Part shown: positions 1 to 11,130 of the stretch, piece after piece
How positions within the stretch are numbered: position 1 is the stretch's first letter
How the letters are laid out: every line of letters starts with the position of its first letter
Assembly: GCF_014898055.3 (NCBI RefSeq)
Contig: NW_023601433.1
Location: forward strand, 82,655,106 to 82,719,105
DNA from: Talpa occidentalis
Taxonomy: Eukaryota; Chordata; Mammalia; Eulipotyphla; Talpidae
DNA length: 64,000 bases
Direction: 5' to 3'
Made by a program: the position numbers and the translations under genes
Notes under the pieces: model-generated
What the model saw: the letters and a program-made list of their open reading frames with translations, nothing else
What the model was told of the DNA's origin: nothing
The model's database searches: none

Positions 1-1645
1 AGGAGAATGGCGATGCCCATTAGTCAAACCCAGAGGGAGAGCCAACCTTGAGCCACCCACCCCTCAGGTCACGTGGAACACAGATGCGGCCATCTTGAAT
101 CATGAGATGGATGTGGGAGTGTGGTTGTGCATGGAGGAGGAGCCCCAGTCCCCAACATCACAGCGCTCATGTCTGTTCTCCCAGATCCTGTTCTTTCCCT
201 TCAAAGCCACTGTTAACTGGCACGTTCTTTCACCAGCATCCAACCTCCCTCTGGGTACACTCACATTGGATTTGGCATATTCGACAGGACTAGATCTAGC
301 AGAAGAGCCATAAATTTAACTCACACTTAATTTCCACCTTTTTATTTTGTCTGTTACGAAGATGTCTTTCCTCAAATTAACCCCTCTAGGGTCATCTTCC
401 AGTTTCTCAGAAAGACAAATATTCAGTCTTCTTGATTGCTGTTTCCATTCCAAGGTGGCATCTAGCTGAGTGGGCAGAGGGGCGAGGCACATCTGACTTT
501 CTGGAGGAAAGTACGGTCAAAGTCCTAGGGTGTCCTGGGACCAGTTAATGGCATTTTGTCCTGCTTACAGTGGCAGCTGAAGCCCAGGCCTGGCCTTGGA
601 CTTGATCATGCCTAATCCCTGGACATGGCCTCACAGCAAACTTCCTGCATCTCTACATGCACACGTTTCTCCAGCTTTTTCTCTCCTGCAGGCAGCTCAT
701 CCCACTGCATCAGTTCATAAGTTGTGTTCTTTGCCTCCAAGTCCCTTGGCCCCAGCCTCTCCACACTGGAACCAGGAACAGTTTAGAAAAGCTCAGTCGC
801 TTGGTCCTTATTAGCTCGACTCCACTCATCACAGAGTCTCCTTGATGTAGCTTTGTCCCCTGTTGGTGCTGGGGAGCCCCAGAAGAACCTCTACTTGGGT
901 CTCAAAATGGAATCCATAACTTTAGTCTAGTTATCACAAGACAGAAGTCTGACTTCTCTTGCCTCTGAGATCACCTGCCTCTGGTGGCTGATCAACTGGG
1001 ACGCCAAACCCTGTCCTGACCCTGGAAAATCTGAGCTGTCCCAGTGCTGTAGCTCTTGGGGGTCAGCTGAGACCTCTGTCGGGTTACACCACAGCTCAAC
1101 TTTCCTCTCTGCTCAGGCCTGCTCCCATCAACTCCCTTCCTGAAGCACTGCTTCTAAATTAGCCAATCGTTAGTCGAGACCTTGTCCTTAAATATCCTTC
1201 TGCTAAACTTTGTCTGAGTTTGTTTCCCACCCAACTTGTAATAGGTTCAGACGTTCCTTTTTCTTGCTCTTCATTTTCCCTCTAAAACCCTATATTCCGA
1301 TTGCTTCCTTTTTTTATCCTTTTCTTTCTACCTTCACTCCCAATCCCCTGGGGCCAGATGGAGTAAGTTATTCATCTTCTGTATCAACTTTTCTGTAAGC
1401 AGCAGGCCTCCTTGCTTAGTGACCAAGGGTCAGAACCCAGAACCAGAGCCAGGGCTGCCTGGAAAGAACTGGAAGCATGAGGGGAGAGGCTGCTCTGGGG
1501 GAGCTGGAATCATGGAGAAGAAAAAGTCACTTTCAGAGCTGCCTCCTCAAGCATGGAGGGTCAGGGGAAAAAGGCCCAGCTCCTCCCTGTTTCCCTGCTC
1601 CATATTTCACCAGTGCTCCCACTGGCAGCAACTAGCTGAAACCAA
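1..1645. other. Single-copy DNA, no gene seen
   Basis: Mixed-composition sequence without any repeat I recognise. Open frames are at most about 80 codons, overlap on both strands and show no known domain. A C/T-rich stretch lies around 1240-1350. I see no exon, promoter or RNA gene. Confidence 0.6.
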
Positions 1646-1730
1646 GGGAGACTGGGCAATGTAGCAGGGGGACTGGGGAATATAGGGCGGGGGACTGGGG
1701 AATGTGGCAAGGGAGACTGGGAAATGTAGT
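1646..1730. repeat. Short tandem repeat, unit about 24 bp
   Basis: About three and a half copies of a degenerate unit built round GGGAGACTGGGAAATGTAG follow each other. The core GACTGGG(C/G/A)AAT(G/A)T recurs at roughly 22-27 bp intervals. Units differ at several positions, so it is an old, small minisatellite. No function can be inferred. Confidence 0.75.
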
Positions 1731-2869
1731 TTTCAGGGATCAGCTCTTGGAATGAAAAACAGAGGATCTGAAAACAAGAGGGCCAGTGAGTGGCTGACAC
1801 ATTGACATGTGAAATGCTACATGCAGCCAAACCAAGACACATGTTGAGGAATTTCCCACACATATTTGAACATAAAATTTTATGATGTATTTATTTACCA
1901 ACTTATGATCTCATTGCATAATTTGTGCGGCAGAACTATTGCCAGCACATGTTGGAAGCACGCTGCCTGGAGCAATCTCTTGCACCGACTCCCTGTTGTT
2001 GGACAGTTAGATGGCTTTTGCTTTTTTCTCTGCCCTTAGCATGGTGACTTCTGAATTGGTTGACACACTTTTCTCCATGCTCCCCCTAACAAGCCTCTTT
2101 GTCTTTTTTGGGCTACTCAACCGTTGACTTCTCCAAGAAATCCTTCATCTGTTAGTGAAAATGTAACCTGTTAGGTGACTTGGAGTAAATGCAAGACCCG
2201 CTGCAGTGCTCCAGACCCAGATCCACATATACAGAGTGATTTGAGGATGTAATGCAAAGTGGTGTATGCAGAGGGCGGCTTTAAGGAGGGAAGCTGCCCC
2301 TTCCAGGCAAGGAGGGCTCTTCCTGCTGCCTTCTCTCCCACTGGCCACTGGTGAGACTTTCAGCCTGTATGGGCTGGGTGAGGGCAGCCAGTTGTACCAG
2401 CTCGGAGCATCCTGGCTGCCACTTTCTTGCTCCTTATAGAAAATCCAGAGGGTCTAAACTGCCAAGTAGGATTAGTCAGTTGGGAGAAAATCATCTTTCA
2501 GTGGACTGAGTAATGGCATCTTATTAAATCGAGAAAGAAGACTTCTTTCTTGCAATGAAAAAATGGCTCTGCTAGGGGGCAATGAGGGTGTCTTGGGCCT
2601 GCCTGCCAGGTAGTTACTTGTCAGAATCTGCACGAAAATTGGAATATCTTGTTGGCTGGATTCTTGTGCTGAGATTTTTGTACCTGTAAAAGCTGTCAAG
2701 TCTTTGGGACTTCAAGGATGGAGTTCTGCACCCTAAGCCCAACCCTGAGTAATTTCTAGAGCCCATGACACCCAGCCCTGTTCTGCAGGTGAGCAGTTCT
2801 TTGATGACTCAATAAAGAACAGTAATGGCATCAGCAGCCAGGATATGACTTACAGGATGCCTCGTTCCC
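1731..2869. other. Single-copy DNA, no gene seen
   Basis: No recognisable repeat or coding segment. The open frames on both strands are short and unremarkable. Confidence 0.55.
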
Positions 2870-3025
2870 GAATTTCCACGTACAGACTCATTTAATCCTT
2901 CCCAGGACCCTGGAAGGCAGGCTGCTATTATCGTCTTTTATAAATGCTGAAGTTCTTTCCCTTGCCCAAGCTCACCCAGCGATTCGTTCATGGAGCCTCT
3001 GTTTGAACCAAGGGAGTAGGGCTCC
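2870..3025 (-). repeat. MIR SINE remnant
   Basis: Reverse-orientation MIR pattern: a CATTTAATCCTTCCCAGGACC-type block, a TATTATCGTC block, then CTTGCCCAAGCTCACCCAGC and a degraded TTTGAACC. It is the usual diverged fossil of this mammal-wide tRNA-derived SINE. Ends are approximate. Confidence 0.6.
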
Positions 3026-3864
3026 AAAACCCATTGTGAGCCCCTCTTCTGCCTCTGTTCAGCTCTGCTGCCCACCTGGTGCCACCGCCTGGGACCTGTT
3101 GGGCTCTGCTGTTCGCTCTGCTTGCCAGTGCTTTCAAAACTCAGCTCAGCCTTGGCAGGGAAGTCAGCTACAGACATGATTCACCTCTTTGCAGCAGGAA
3201 GAGCATCAGAGTTGGCAATAGAAAACCCAGAATCTTCTCATCTTGTTAGCCCTGTTGTGTGGCTTTTGCCGCCTTTAACCCACGCAACCTTGCATTTGAT
3301 CTCATCTGCATCCAACATTCAGTGGAGGCACATGCAGATCAAACTCATCAGGGGTGTGGCAGCAGTTTGTCAACTGAAAAACAGAACTCGAAGTTGAGGA
3401 TCAGCTGATGTCTATGAACGAGGCCTTTCTAACTGCCTAGTTTTTTTTTTGAGGTACCAGCTTATGGATGGGACAGTTCCCCTGAATGTCTACCCTGCCC
3501 AGGGGCTGCTGGCATGGCGTGATTCTGTCTGCCCAGTGTAAACAGACCAGGAAACTGGCCCTCCCCGATCACGTTGGCTCGGTGTCTCCATAGATGGCAA
3601 ATCGGAGAAGCTGCCCTTGGCCTCTGCCTGACATTGGCTCTGCCCCAAGATGGAAACTCAGACAACCAATGGCAGGATCCCTTGGAATTGGAGCCTCTGG
3701 TGTCGGAGCGGCCTGACAGCAAATAAAACACACCTGTCTAGGTGTTGGCTTTGTCTTTATAAATCCCTCTCGCCTGCTTGGGCACACAGGCTCCCAGCCC
3801 CTGTGAGGCCTGTTGGAACACAGGGGGATGGAGAAAGATGTGGCCGTGCTTGTGTTGTCTGACA
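3026..3864. other. Single-copy DNA, no gene seen
   Basis: GC-moderate sequence with overlapping open frames of 70-98 codons on both strands between about 3460 and 3865. Their mutual overlap and lack of any domain argue against coding. No repeat recognised. Confidence 0.5.
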
Positions 3865-4005
3865 TTTAGCAATATGTGACCTTGGCCTAGTCATTTCCAC
3901 TCGGCCTGATACCCCCACATGTGAAATGTGGGTCACAGGCTCGTTGTGGATGGTAGATGAGACAGTACAACCCAAGCCTGATGCACAGTAAGTGCACCTC
4001 AAAAG
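3865..4005 (+). repeat. MIR SINE remnant
   Basis: Forward MIR pattern: TATGTGACCTTGGCCTAGTC, then GTGAAATGTGGGTCACAGG, a GATGAGACAGTAC block, and CTGATGCACAGTAAGTGCAC near the 3' end. Confidence 0.6.
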
Positions 4006-4607
4006 TCAGGGCTTTTGCAAACACTTAGATGGAGGTTGTGAGGTCTCTCTGGCCATGGCCGTGGCCCTGTGGGCTGGCCGACTGGTACTGGCCTCTTCCT
4101 GTGCCTTCAGTCCAGAAACTGATCTCCCAGTCTTGCCTCAATGGCCCTCTGTCCTACTACGTCACAGCCACCAGGGCAGCCCCGTTTCTGGTCTGGACCT
4201 GGCCAGGGGCCCTCAGCCCCTTGGATCCAGAGGCCAGTGGAGAAGTCACAGCTTGCTCCAGATGCCCCAGCTCAGAGTCAGTTCTGTCAGCTCGGCACTG
4301 TCCGTTCCTGAGATCCAGGCTCCGGCCGTGGCGGGGTCAGGACCCCTCAGCTGCGCGCATCGACCTAGGGCAACACCCTAGGTGGAGTTGGCAAATTTTG
4401 CCAGAAGATGCAGGCAGGTATGGGCACATGATCCGTGGGGGCCCCCTCGTTGCCCCCCTATCGCTGCACCATGGGGCTGCTGTGCCTTCTGGGGGCTGAA
4501 TGACTCACAGTCACTTGCGTATCAGGAGCCCAGCACGGGGACCTTTGCAGGCTGACTGATCCACTCTGAGTATGGATTCCAGAACTTTCCATGCACTCAG
4601 AAGCCAT
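4006..4607. other. GC-rich single-copy DNA, no gene seen
   Basis: GC-rich DNA where stop codons are sparse. Open frames of 129 and 156 codons overlap each other in different frames and show no domain, so I treat them as chance. Confidence 0.5.
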
Positions 4608-4700
4608 GCTCTGCAACCTCTCTGCACCTCAGCCTCCCCAGCTGTAAAAGAGGCACTGTGACGTCTGTGGCCACAGGAGTGGCCAGAGATCCCACTTGGC
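4608..4700 (+). repeat. MIR SINE fragment
   Basis: Contains the MIR central block as CAACCTCTCTGCACCTCAGC followed by CCCAGCTGTAAAAGAGGCA, matching the mammal-wide core (acct-ctct-g-ctcag ... tgtaaaatgg). Confidence 0.5.
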
Positions 4701-4924
4701 AGAGGAGATAGCTGTCATTTCATTTCAGTGACATCCTGGTGTAATGGGCTGCAGGAAGCAGGAAAAATACCTCGGATGATGAGAAAGCCCAAGACAGGCA
4801 GAGAGTGATCTGGGCGCCCCACAGCCCCTCCTCACTGTGGTGGAGACCCCAACTGAGCCGGGCCTTGGGCCGCTCTCCCTTCGCTGGCCCCCGCCCCCAC
4901 CCCGCGCGGGTGAAGTTAGCATAC
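4701..4924. other. Single-copy DNA, no gene seen
   Basis: GC-rich toward the right end (C-rich run near 4890). Nothing recognisable. Confidence 0.5.
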
Positions 4925-5115
4925 CACCGGGGTTAGCAGAAGGTACAAACTGGATTAGATGTTAAATCAATTTGGCCTCCTCCCCAGGGGCGGCCCAGGC
5001 AGGTTTCACATGAATAATGATTTGTCTGAGGCAGCAAACTGGATTATTTGATCAAAAAGGGGAAAAAACAACTCATGTTCATTTTTTAATAGTGGCTTTT
5101 GCAGCCAGTCTCTCC
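4925..5115. promoter_or_regulatory. Possible conserved noncoding element
   Basis: Repeat-free AT-rich block in GC-rich surroundings. AAACTGGATTA occurs twice, at about 4948 and 5037, and there are further homeodomain-type cores: TTAAATCAATTT, GAATAATGATTTG, TTTTTTAATAG. Such composition is common in developmental enhancers, but there is no direct evidence of activity. Confidence 0.25.
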
Positions 5116-5349
5116 CCTGGTCTCGGGGGAGGGCCAGAGAAGGGGTGGCGGCGGGAGGATGGGCTGCAGGGGAGACAATAGCAAAATGCCTTCCCTGGGA
5201 GAGCTGCTGCCCAACCTCACACCAGAGCCAGACACCAAACAGGACCTCGAAGAATGGGTCTAAGTTTTCAACTCATTGTCTAGAAATCAAAAGAACAATG
5301 GTATTTATCTGGAGACCCGGCTCTGTCTCTCTGAATTGCTTTTAATCTT

Positions 5350-5404
5350 ACTATGCAGTAGGAGCTACAGCCCAATTTATAGATGAGGAAACCGGAGTTT
5401 CTGG
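5350..5404 (-). repeat. MIR SINE, left part of a split copy
   Basis: CCAATTTATAGATGAGGAAA and CCGGAG match the reverse MIR core. The copy resumes after the MER5-like insertion, at about 5596. Confidence 0.5.
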
Positions 5405-5408
5405 AACA

Positions 5409-5595
5409 GGCACTGTTGACGTTTTGGAAGACTTGCGGCTGCACCGTAGTGTGTCGTGCACCGTAGGGTGATGAGTGGTGGCATTCTTGGCTTCTACCCA
5501 CTAGATGCCAGTAGCATCCCCCCAAGTCGTGACAAGCAAAAATGTCTACAGCCCGGTGTCTCAAGGGACAAAGCCACAGGTTCCAAGCTCTGCTC
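5409..5595. mobile_element. MER5-like nonautonomous hAT DNA transposon
   Basis: Diagnostic blocks of the MER5A/B family occur in order: GGCACTGTTGACGTTTTGG, a CACCGTAGGGTGATGAG block, CTACCCACTAGATGCCAGTA, GCATCCCCCCAAGTCGTGAC and AAAATGTCTACAG. It encodes nothing; these are internally deleted copies mobilised by Charlie-type transposases early in eutherian history. It lies inside a MIR. Confidence 0.8.
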
Positions 5596-5680
5596 TGAAT
5601 AGGGTAAGCAAGCAGTCGGCCATCACACAGCTAGTGACTAACTGGGCGGGAATTCAGACTCTGGAAGTCCCCCAGGCTTG
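5596..5680 (-). repeat. MIR SINE, right part of a split copy
   Basis: The blocks GGTAAGCAAGCAGTCGGCCA, TCACACAGCTAGTGAC and GGGAATTCAGACTCTGG continue the reverse MIR started at about 5350. The order is what an uninterrupted MIR would show, so the MER5-like element inserted later. Confidence 0.6.
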
Positions 5681-6189
5681 TTCCCACCCAGCGCCCAGCT
5701 TCCCCATAGGAGAGGGAGGACTCTCCAGAGTGCCAGCCCTGTGTTCCAGTGAGTGCCCAAGAGGGCAGATCTGTGTTTCCAAGAAGGCAAGCTACAACAA
5801 AGGCTTCATGCAGTGAGCCCACGTTTTCACCAGGATGATAGGGAAAGCTAACTTTGTACCCCACTTATGCCACTGCTAACCCTCCAAAAGAATCCTACTC
5901 TTCTCCATAGTGGATCTGTATTACCAAAACAGTTGCACTCCATTAGTATTATTAACTGAAATTTGTCAACAAAACCCTGTGGACATTTGTTTTTCCTGAT
6001 ACCTATATACCACCCTCCATTTCACCTCTTTGGCTGCAAAGTCCCATTTACAGAAAGCAAATCTGAGCTTTTATGGGAAGCTCGGTGACCCCTGAGCTGG
6101 AGGAACAGTTCTGGAAGCTGCTTCCTTGTCTCCTGGCGGGGCTGTTTCCTGAGGAGGGGAGGCTGATGCCTTTGGTGAGTGAGCACAGA
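5681..6189. other. Single-copy DNA, no gene seen
   Basis: No repeat or coding signal recognised. Confidence 0.5.
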
Positions 6190-6413
6190 CTGAAACTTGG
6201 CTCTACCCCAGCCCTGTCACCTCTGGGCTGTGTGACCTTGGACCAGTTGCTCAACCTCTCTTTGAATTGGTTTCCTATTTGCTAAATAATGAAAATAATA
6301 GTAATACCATCCTCCTTAGCAAGCCACTGAGAGTTCATTTGTATAAATAATTTGATCTAAATACAAAGCTCTGAGAACAGTATCTGACCTATGGGAAGTG
6401 TGATTTAAATGTT
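6190..6413 (+). repeat. MIR SINE, nearly full length
   Basis: Forward MIR: GGGCTGTGTGACCTTGGACC, TTGCTCAACCTCTCTTTGAA, GTTTCCTATTTGCTAAATAA, AATAATAGTAATACC, and a degraded 3' GAGAACAGTATCTGACCTAT. The lineage-specific SINE at 6421 landed in its 3' end. Confidence 0.75.
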
Positions 6414-6420
6414 ATTAAGG

Positions 6421-6704
6421 GCCCCCCTGGTAGAGCAAGGGGTTAAGTCTCAGCACTATGAAGCTACCCACAGCCACTGCAGCACCAGTTCGATCCCCGG
6501 GCAGGGAGCTGACTCACTGGGTGCAGCAGGCCTCTCCTGTCTCGCCCGCTGCTCCCCTCAGCAGTGTATTTCAGTAAATCTGCCTGTCCTGCTCCCCACT
6601 CTGTCTCTGGTGAATCCTTTCACCACCCCACACACACCTCTGGCCTGTAGCCCAGCTCTTGTATGCATAAATAAATAAATCTTAAACAATAAAAAATAAA
6701 TATC
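6421..6704 (+). mobile_element. Lineage-specific tRNA-derived SINE (older subfamily)
   Basis: Begins with a tRNA-like head (CCCCCTGGTAGAGCAAGG for box A, AGTTCGATCCCC for box B). The body contains GACCTCTCCTGTCTCGCCCGC-like and TCCCCTCAGCAGTGTATTTC blocks. It ends CTTGTATGCATAAATAAATAAATCTTAAA in form, that is AATAAA signals then TCTT, the T+ tail type. A 7-bp ATTAAGG duplication flanks it (6414-6420 and 6705-6711). Confidence 0.9.
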
Positions 6705-6711
6705 ATTAAGG

Positions 6712-7689
6712 TAGCCGCCGTGCACATCTTCATCATTACTATTATCAGTGTCTTTTGCAAAGTCTGGTTTAGCTCTTACTAGGCAGGGCTGAGTGAGACC
6801 GGCAGTCTTAACCATGCTGTTCACCTTTCTAGGCAGCTCCTGTGTAGGTGAGGCTTATCACGGACCATTCTGGCGTGGCCAGGTGTAGGAGTGAGAAATA
6901 ACTTTAGCTGGTATCATGTGGAAAGGCCCGTCTCTGGAATGCCTCTGGTCAGCCTTCTCTGGTCCTGCAAGCTTTAGGGAAATCTCAGTCTATTTTTTAA
7001 TAGGTCTGTTAAAAAATATCTATATTGCATCCGTGGCGCATCCTCATTGGGCCGCACCCCTCTGAGCTCATGCTCCCTGCAGCCATTCATTTTTTTCCCT
7101 GCTCATCAGTGACCTGGAGTTTGACCCTTTGCTTTGCCCCCATAGCTGGGGGATTTTCCCAGGAAGAATCTGCTGCGGATCTCTTGGTGGTGACTTGAGA
7201 GCTGATGTCTAATCCTCAGAGTGGCGTGTTTGTGTGCGAAACACTTAATAACCTTTAGCATCCTCATCGGCATCTACTGACAACTTACAAATACCCATTG
7301 ATGCCCTAAACTCCTTGCATTTTCTGTTTTAATTCCGGCTGCCTGGTGCATGGATATTCACAGCCAGAAATTAACGGCCAGGGATTCAGAGCCAGAATTC
7401 AGGCAGAACAAAGCTTTCTGGCTCCCTAAGAAGTTGATACATTTTGATTTAACCCTTGCATGTCAGGAGCAAACCCTGATAAACATGCATGGAATTCTTT
7501 GTACTGTTTTTGCAACTCCTACAATTATTTCAATATAAGGTGTTTAAAACATTAATGGGAAACGATATCAACACCACCTGTGTGCCCAGCCTTGTGCTAC
7601 ACCCCTAAGAGTGCAATGAAAGTGAGGTGTTATAAGCCCTGGTCTCCTAGAAATTGTATGTTTCACCAGGGTAGGCATACCAGGGCTGG
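6712..7689. other. Single-copy DNA, no gene seen
   Basis: Nothing coding. The part around 6985-7180 is repeat-free with mixed AT-rich and GC-rich blocks and could be conserved, but I cannot tell from one sequence. Confidence 0.45.
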
Positions 7690-7862
7690 GGCCAGCTGCC
7701 TGCTTTGTAAATAAAGTTTTATTGGAACAGTCACTCCCCTCAATTAACTCTTGTCTTTGGTGCTTTTGCATGACAGCGGGAGAGCTGAGCAGCTGTGCCA
7801 GGCAACGGATCACTGGCAAAGCCCAAATTCTTTACCAACTGGCTCTTTACAAAATAGTTCAA
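7690..7862. repeat. Ancient interspersed repeat (MER class)
   Basis: Carries TTTGTAAATAAAGTTTTATT, then GGAACAGTCAC, GACAGCGGGAGAGCTGAGCA, GCAAAGCCCAAATTCTTTAC and TGGCTCTTTACAAAATAGTT. This series is familiar from an old eutherian repeat, but I cannot recall its exact name. A short opposite-strand piece of the same family lies at 49643. Confidence 0.6.
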
Positions 7863-7873
7863 TGACCCCTTGC

Positions 7874-8245
7874 ATTAGTTGCTGGGACTGGACTACAAAG
7901 CAGCAGAGAAGGGGCATGTAGACAAGAGAAAGTTACTGTCTTGGCCCTGGAAGTAAGACATCCAATGTCGAGATGTTTCCTCTGGGGCCTCTCCACTTGG
8001 CTGGGGGATGGTGCTTTCTCCCTGTGTCCTCATGTGGCTGTGTCTCTATGCGTGTGTGCGTGTGTGCGTGTGTGCGTGCCCTAATCAGATTGGATAAGGG
8101 CCCAACCTAATCTCCTCATTTTTATTTAATTGCCTCTTTAACATCCCTGGCTTCAAATACAATCACATCTGAGAGACTAGGGAGTAGAGCTTCAAAAAAT
8201 GAGTTTGGGAGGAGACAGGGTTCAGCCTATAACCCCCTGACTTAG
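7874..8245 (-). mobile_element. MaLR (MLT1-type) solo LTR
   Basis: Reverse-orientation LTR: TTGCATTAGTTGCTGGGACT at the left, a CTCCCTGTGTCCTCATGTGG block, CCTAATCAGATTGGATAAGG, CCAACCTAATCTCCTCATTT, TTCAAATACAATCACATCTG, and GGGTTCAGCCTATAACCCCC at the right. It includes a GTGTGC-type simple repeat at 8050-8079. It is an old ERVL-related LTR without internal sequence. Confidence 0.8.
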
Positions 8246-9547
8246 TAGAAGTGGGAACAGCTGAAATGGTGACTATACAGCTAAGGAGGTGGCAGGCGTC
8301 TTGGGGTGGAATGGAAGGTCCTCGGGCTTGGTGCTGGAGGAGATGTCTCAACTGACTCTTGGAAGACTCGAGTTCACCAAGCAGAACTTCATCAGACACC
8401 CCGCAGCAGCTTGAGCCAAGAATAGCAGGCTTGGGGTGCACGGAAAACCACCCCTCGCCAGACCCATGATGTGCTGGTATTCAAGGTACCGGGCCAGCAA
8501 CAGGCCCCTGAGTCTAGATGTTGAAAAACCATGGCCGTTTGTTCCGCATCTAAACGAAATCACCAGCTCGCTGCCAACTGAAGAGAAGACCATGAGGAAT
8601 GATTTCTCGGGAGGCAAATGCTTTCACCGAAGCTGGTCCAAGAGGCAGGGCCAGCAAAGGCAGGTCTGAGAGCTGGGAGTGCTCCCTGGTCATTGTGCTG
8701 TCAGACAGCTCCATCCAGTCACCTCCTGCTTGTGGGAGTCCCAAGAGCCTCCCTGGATGTTTGACGGTTCTGGCAGTGGCCTGGCCAGGGACACAGACCC
8801 AGGGGCACTTGGGAACAGAGTTGGCACTACGCACAGACCTGCTCCCCATGCTCCCCAGGTCCCACCAGCTCAGCCAGAAAAGAGGCAAACCCAGCAGCTT
8901 CACTTCCAGATCTCCCAGCCTGACACCCAGCCAGGCCCTGCCCGCACGCCCAGCCCAGAAGAGATTGGATGTTTTGTTTTGTTTTTCTAAGGGGTTTCTT
9001 CCCCTCTGCCCCTTTCCCTTCTACGCTGGCACTGGCTCAACGACCTAATTGTAATAGTCTGAGGCCAGTTTCTGTTTTTCGGTTGCTCTTTTATTTCCAG
9101 AAGAAGCAGCCAAGGATTTTGTCGACGGAGCAGGGAAAATATTTCATCCTTACTTCAGAAACGCCATCCTGGACCTGATAGCCCATCAGATTCAGTGTGG
9201 GAAAACCATACCCTCTCCTCCCCAATGGATTTGATCAAACACATCCTGGACCAAGAGTATCTCTTTCTGCCATTTGGGGATTAAAGTTTTCTACAGCTCT
9301 TTCATTCGCAGCGTCTACATCTCATCCAGGAGACGGCACTGCCCCATAAATCAGGCTGCGAAGGACAGTCAAGGTTATGAATCTCCTTAAATGTCACCCC
9401 ATGCCCCCCTCCCCAGCCCCCACCACCTGGGGCTGTGTTCATGCAGCTGTGAGCGAGGACCCGGGGGAGGCATCTGCAGGCAGTAGACTCACCCCTGCAC
9501 TCGGTCAACCCCAGCTGCTTTGTACCCAGCGCGAGAGGAGAAGGCGC
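8246..9547. other. Single-copy DNA, no gene seen
   Basis: Moderately GC-rich. Open frames of 90-150 codons between 8430 and 9050 overlap on both strands and match nothing I know. No repeat recognised. Confidence 0.5.
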
Positions 9548-9705
9548 TGGTATTTATTGAGCATCTATTTTGTGCCAGGCCCTTTGCATAGGTCACAAAA
9601 ATCCCACGAGACAGAGATTGTGATTATTCCCCTTTGCAGATGAGGAACCTGAATTCAGAGAGCTGAACTAGGAATGTGGGAGCTGCACTTGGCAGCACAA
9701 AGGTC
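9548..9705 (-). repeat. MIR/L2-class remnant
   Basis: GGTATTTATTGAGCATCTAT, TTTGTGCCAGGCCCTTTGCA, then CCCCTTTGCAGATGAGGAAC and TCAGAGAGCTGAACTAGGAA form the usual reverse MIR order. Confidence 0.6.
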
Positions 9706-10769
9706 ATGAGGTCACAAAAGCCAAGGCTTCCTCCCTTCTTCCTGCACGCATTCACACCGCGGAGACTGGCTTGCGGCACGCCTCCCGCCTGGGATTACAT
9801 CACGGAGACGTCCCGGTCCTCACCACGCCATCCCCCTCTGCGCACCCATGAGGCTGTGATGTCCAGGATCTAATACAACCTCTCGGTATAAAAATAATAG
9901 TAATGATAAGAATAATGTGGATAATAACTGTCACCAAATTAATGCTCCCGAGGAGCCGGAGCCTGCTCCCTATTGGCAGAATGGACCCACCCTGCTGATG
10001 TCCACATGCTCACTTAGCAGTTTCTGCAGCAGGATGCGCTGCCATCGCTGTCACCTTTGAACAGAAGCGGTGACGTTCCGGGTGGAGTTGTCCCCAGGAT
10101 GCCCCTGCTCGTGTCTGCACAGCGCATGAAGCCACTTTCTCAGGTTCCGTGGAGATTTCCTCTGTTGACATCCAGGGAGCCAAGGTCTTCCTGAGTCCTG
10201 GCTCGGCCTCTGAGTCTAGATGGCCCCTGGCTCTACCATGGCTCCAAGCAGACCCTGTCGCCTCCTGGTGTGATTGGTGACGTTTTCCACCTCCTGCTCC
10301 CTCTGGCCTGGCTCAGGTCAGAGATCCCCAAAGCATTCCCCGGGAAGGGGAGACTCCACTGGGGCTGGAGCTCCAGCCTGATGCTTTCCTGGGAGCTTGG
10401 GCAAGTCACCCACTTGTCAGGGTCCTGGCAGGAAGCCCAGCGCACCCTCAAGTTGGGTTAATTGGGGGAGAATTTGAGGAAGAGTCTCACTTGCAAAGAT
10501 GTGGGCAGGGTGTAGGGGAAACTCAAAATGCTGGGCAGAACCTCGGGGACAGTCTGACGCCCAGGCCTGCAGGCAAAGAAGGGAACAGGTGCACCCTGGA
10601 GTCGGCAGCAGCACTGAGGGGTCCCCCAGGAGGAGCTGGAGCCTTTGGTCGGGGGGGGGCATAGGTCTGAGGTGACCCTGCAAGAAGGAGCAAGGGAACT
10701 AAGTACACCCAGCTTTCTCCTGCCTCCACCAGCTCTCTCTGGCCTGCCAGGGCTCCCATCGTGCAAATC
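9706..10769. other. Single-copy DNA, no gene seen
   Basis: GC-rich, with an A/T-rich patch of AATAAT-type words at 9890-9945. Overlapping open frames on both strands have no domain. Confidence 0.5.
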
Positions 10770-11130
10770 CAGCCTGAAGCCAGCAGGGCCGGCGCTCACA
10801 GCTGCCGTCTCCGCGAATCCGTTGCTCAGAACAAGAACCCGAGTGGACAAGGTGGACAGTGGATCCGGAGGGCAAACGGGGCTGTTTCACGCTGACAGCT
10901 GCTCTCCGGTCGTCAGCCGCCTCCCGTAAAGAAAGAAGTAGCCAAGCTGCCGTGCTCCTAGCCGCTGCGCCTCTGCGAGGGAGAAGACACGAAGCAGTGA
11001 CCACACAGGGAGCACCAGCCAGTCGTGCTGCCTCACGGGGCGGGCAGGCCGCGGCCCCCCTTCTTGGCAGCACCCTCTCCCCTGCGGGGAAGCGGCAGTA
11101 AGCCCGGGCTCCACACGAACGTGGCCCTAA
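10770..11130. other. CpG-enriched segment
   Basis: CpG dinucleotides are clearly denser here than nearby, for example in GTCTCCGCGAATCCGTTGC, CTCCGGTCGTCAGCCGCCTC and CAGGCCGCGG. It does not reach the density of a classic promoter island along its whole length. Frames of up to 171 codons on the minus strand look like products of GC-rich composition. A weak or decayed CpG island is possible. Confidence 0.35.
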
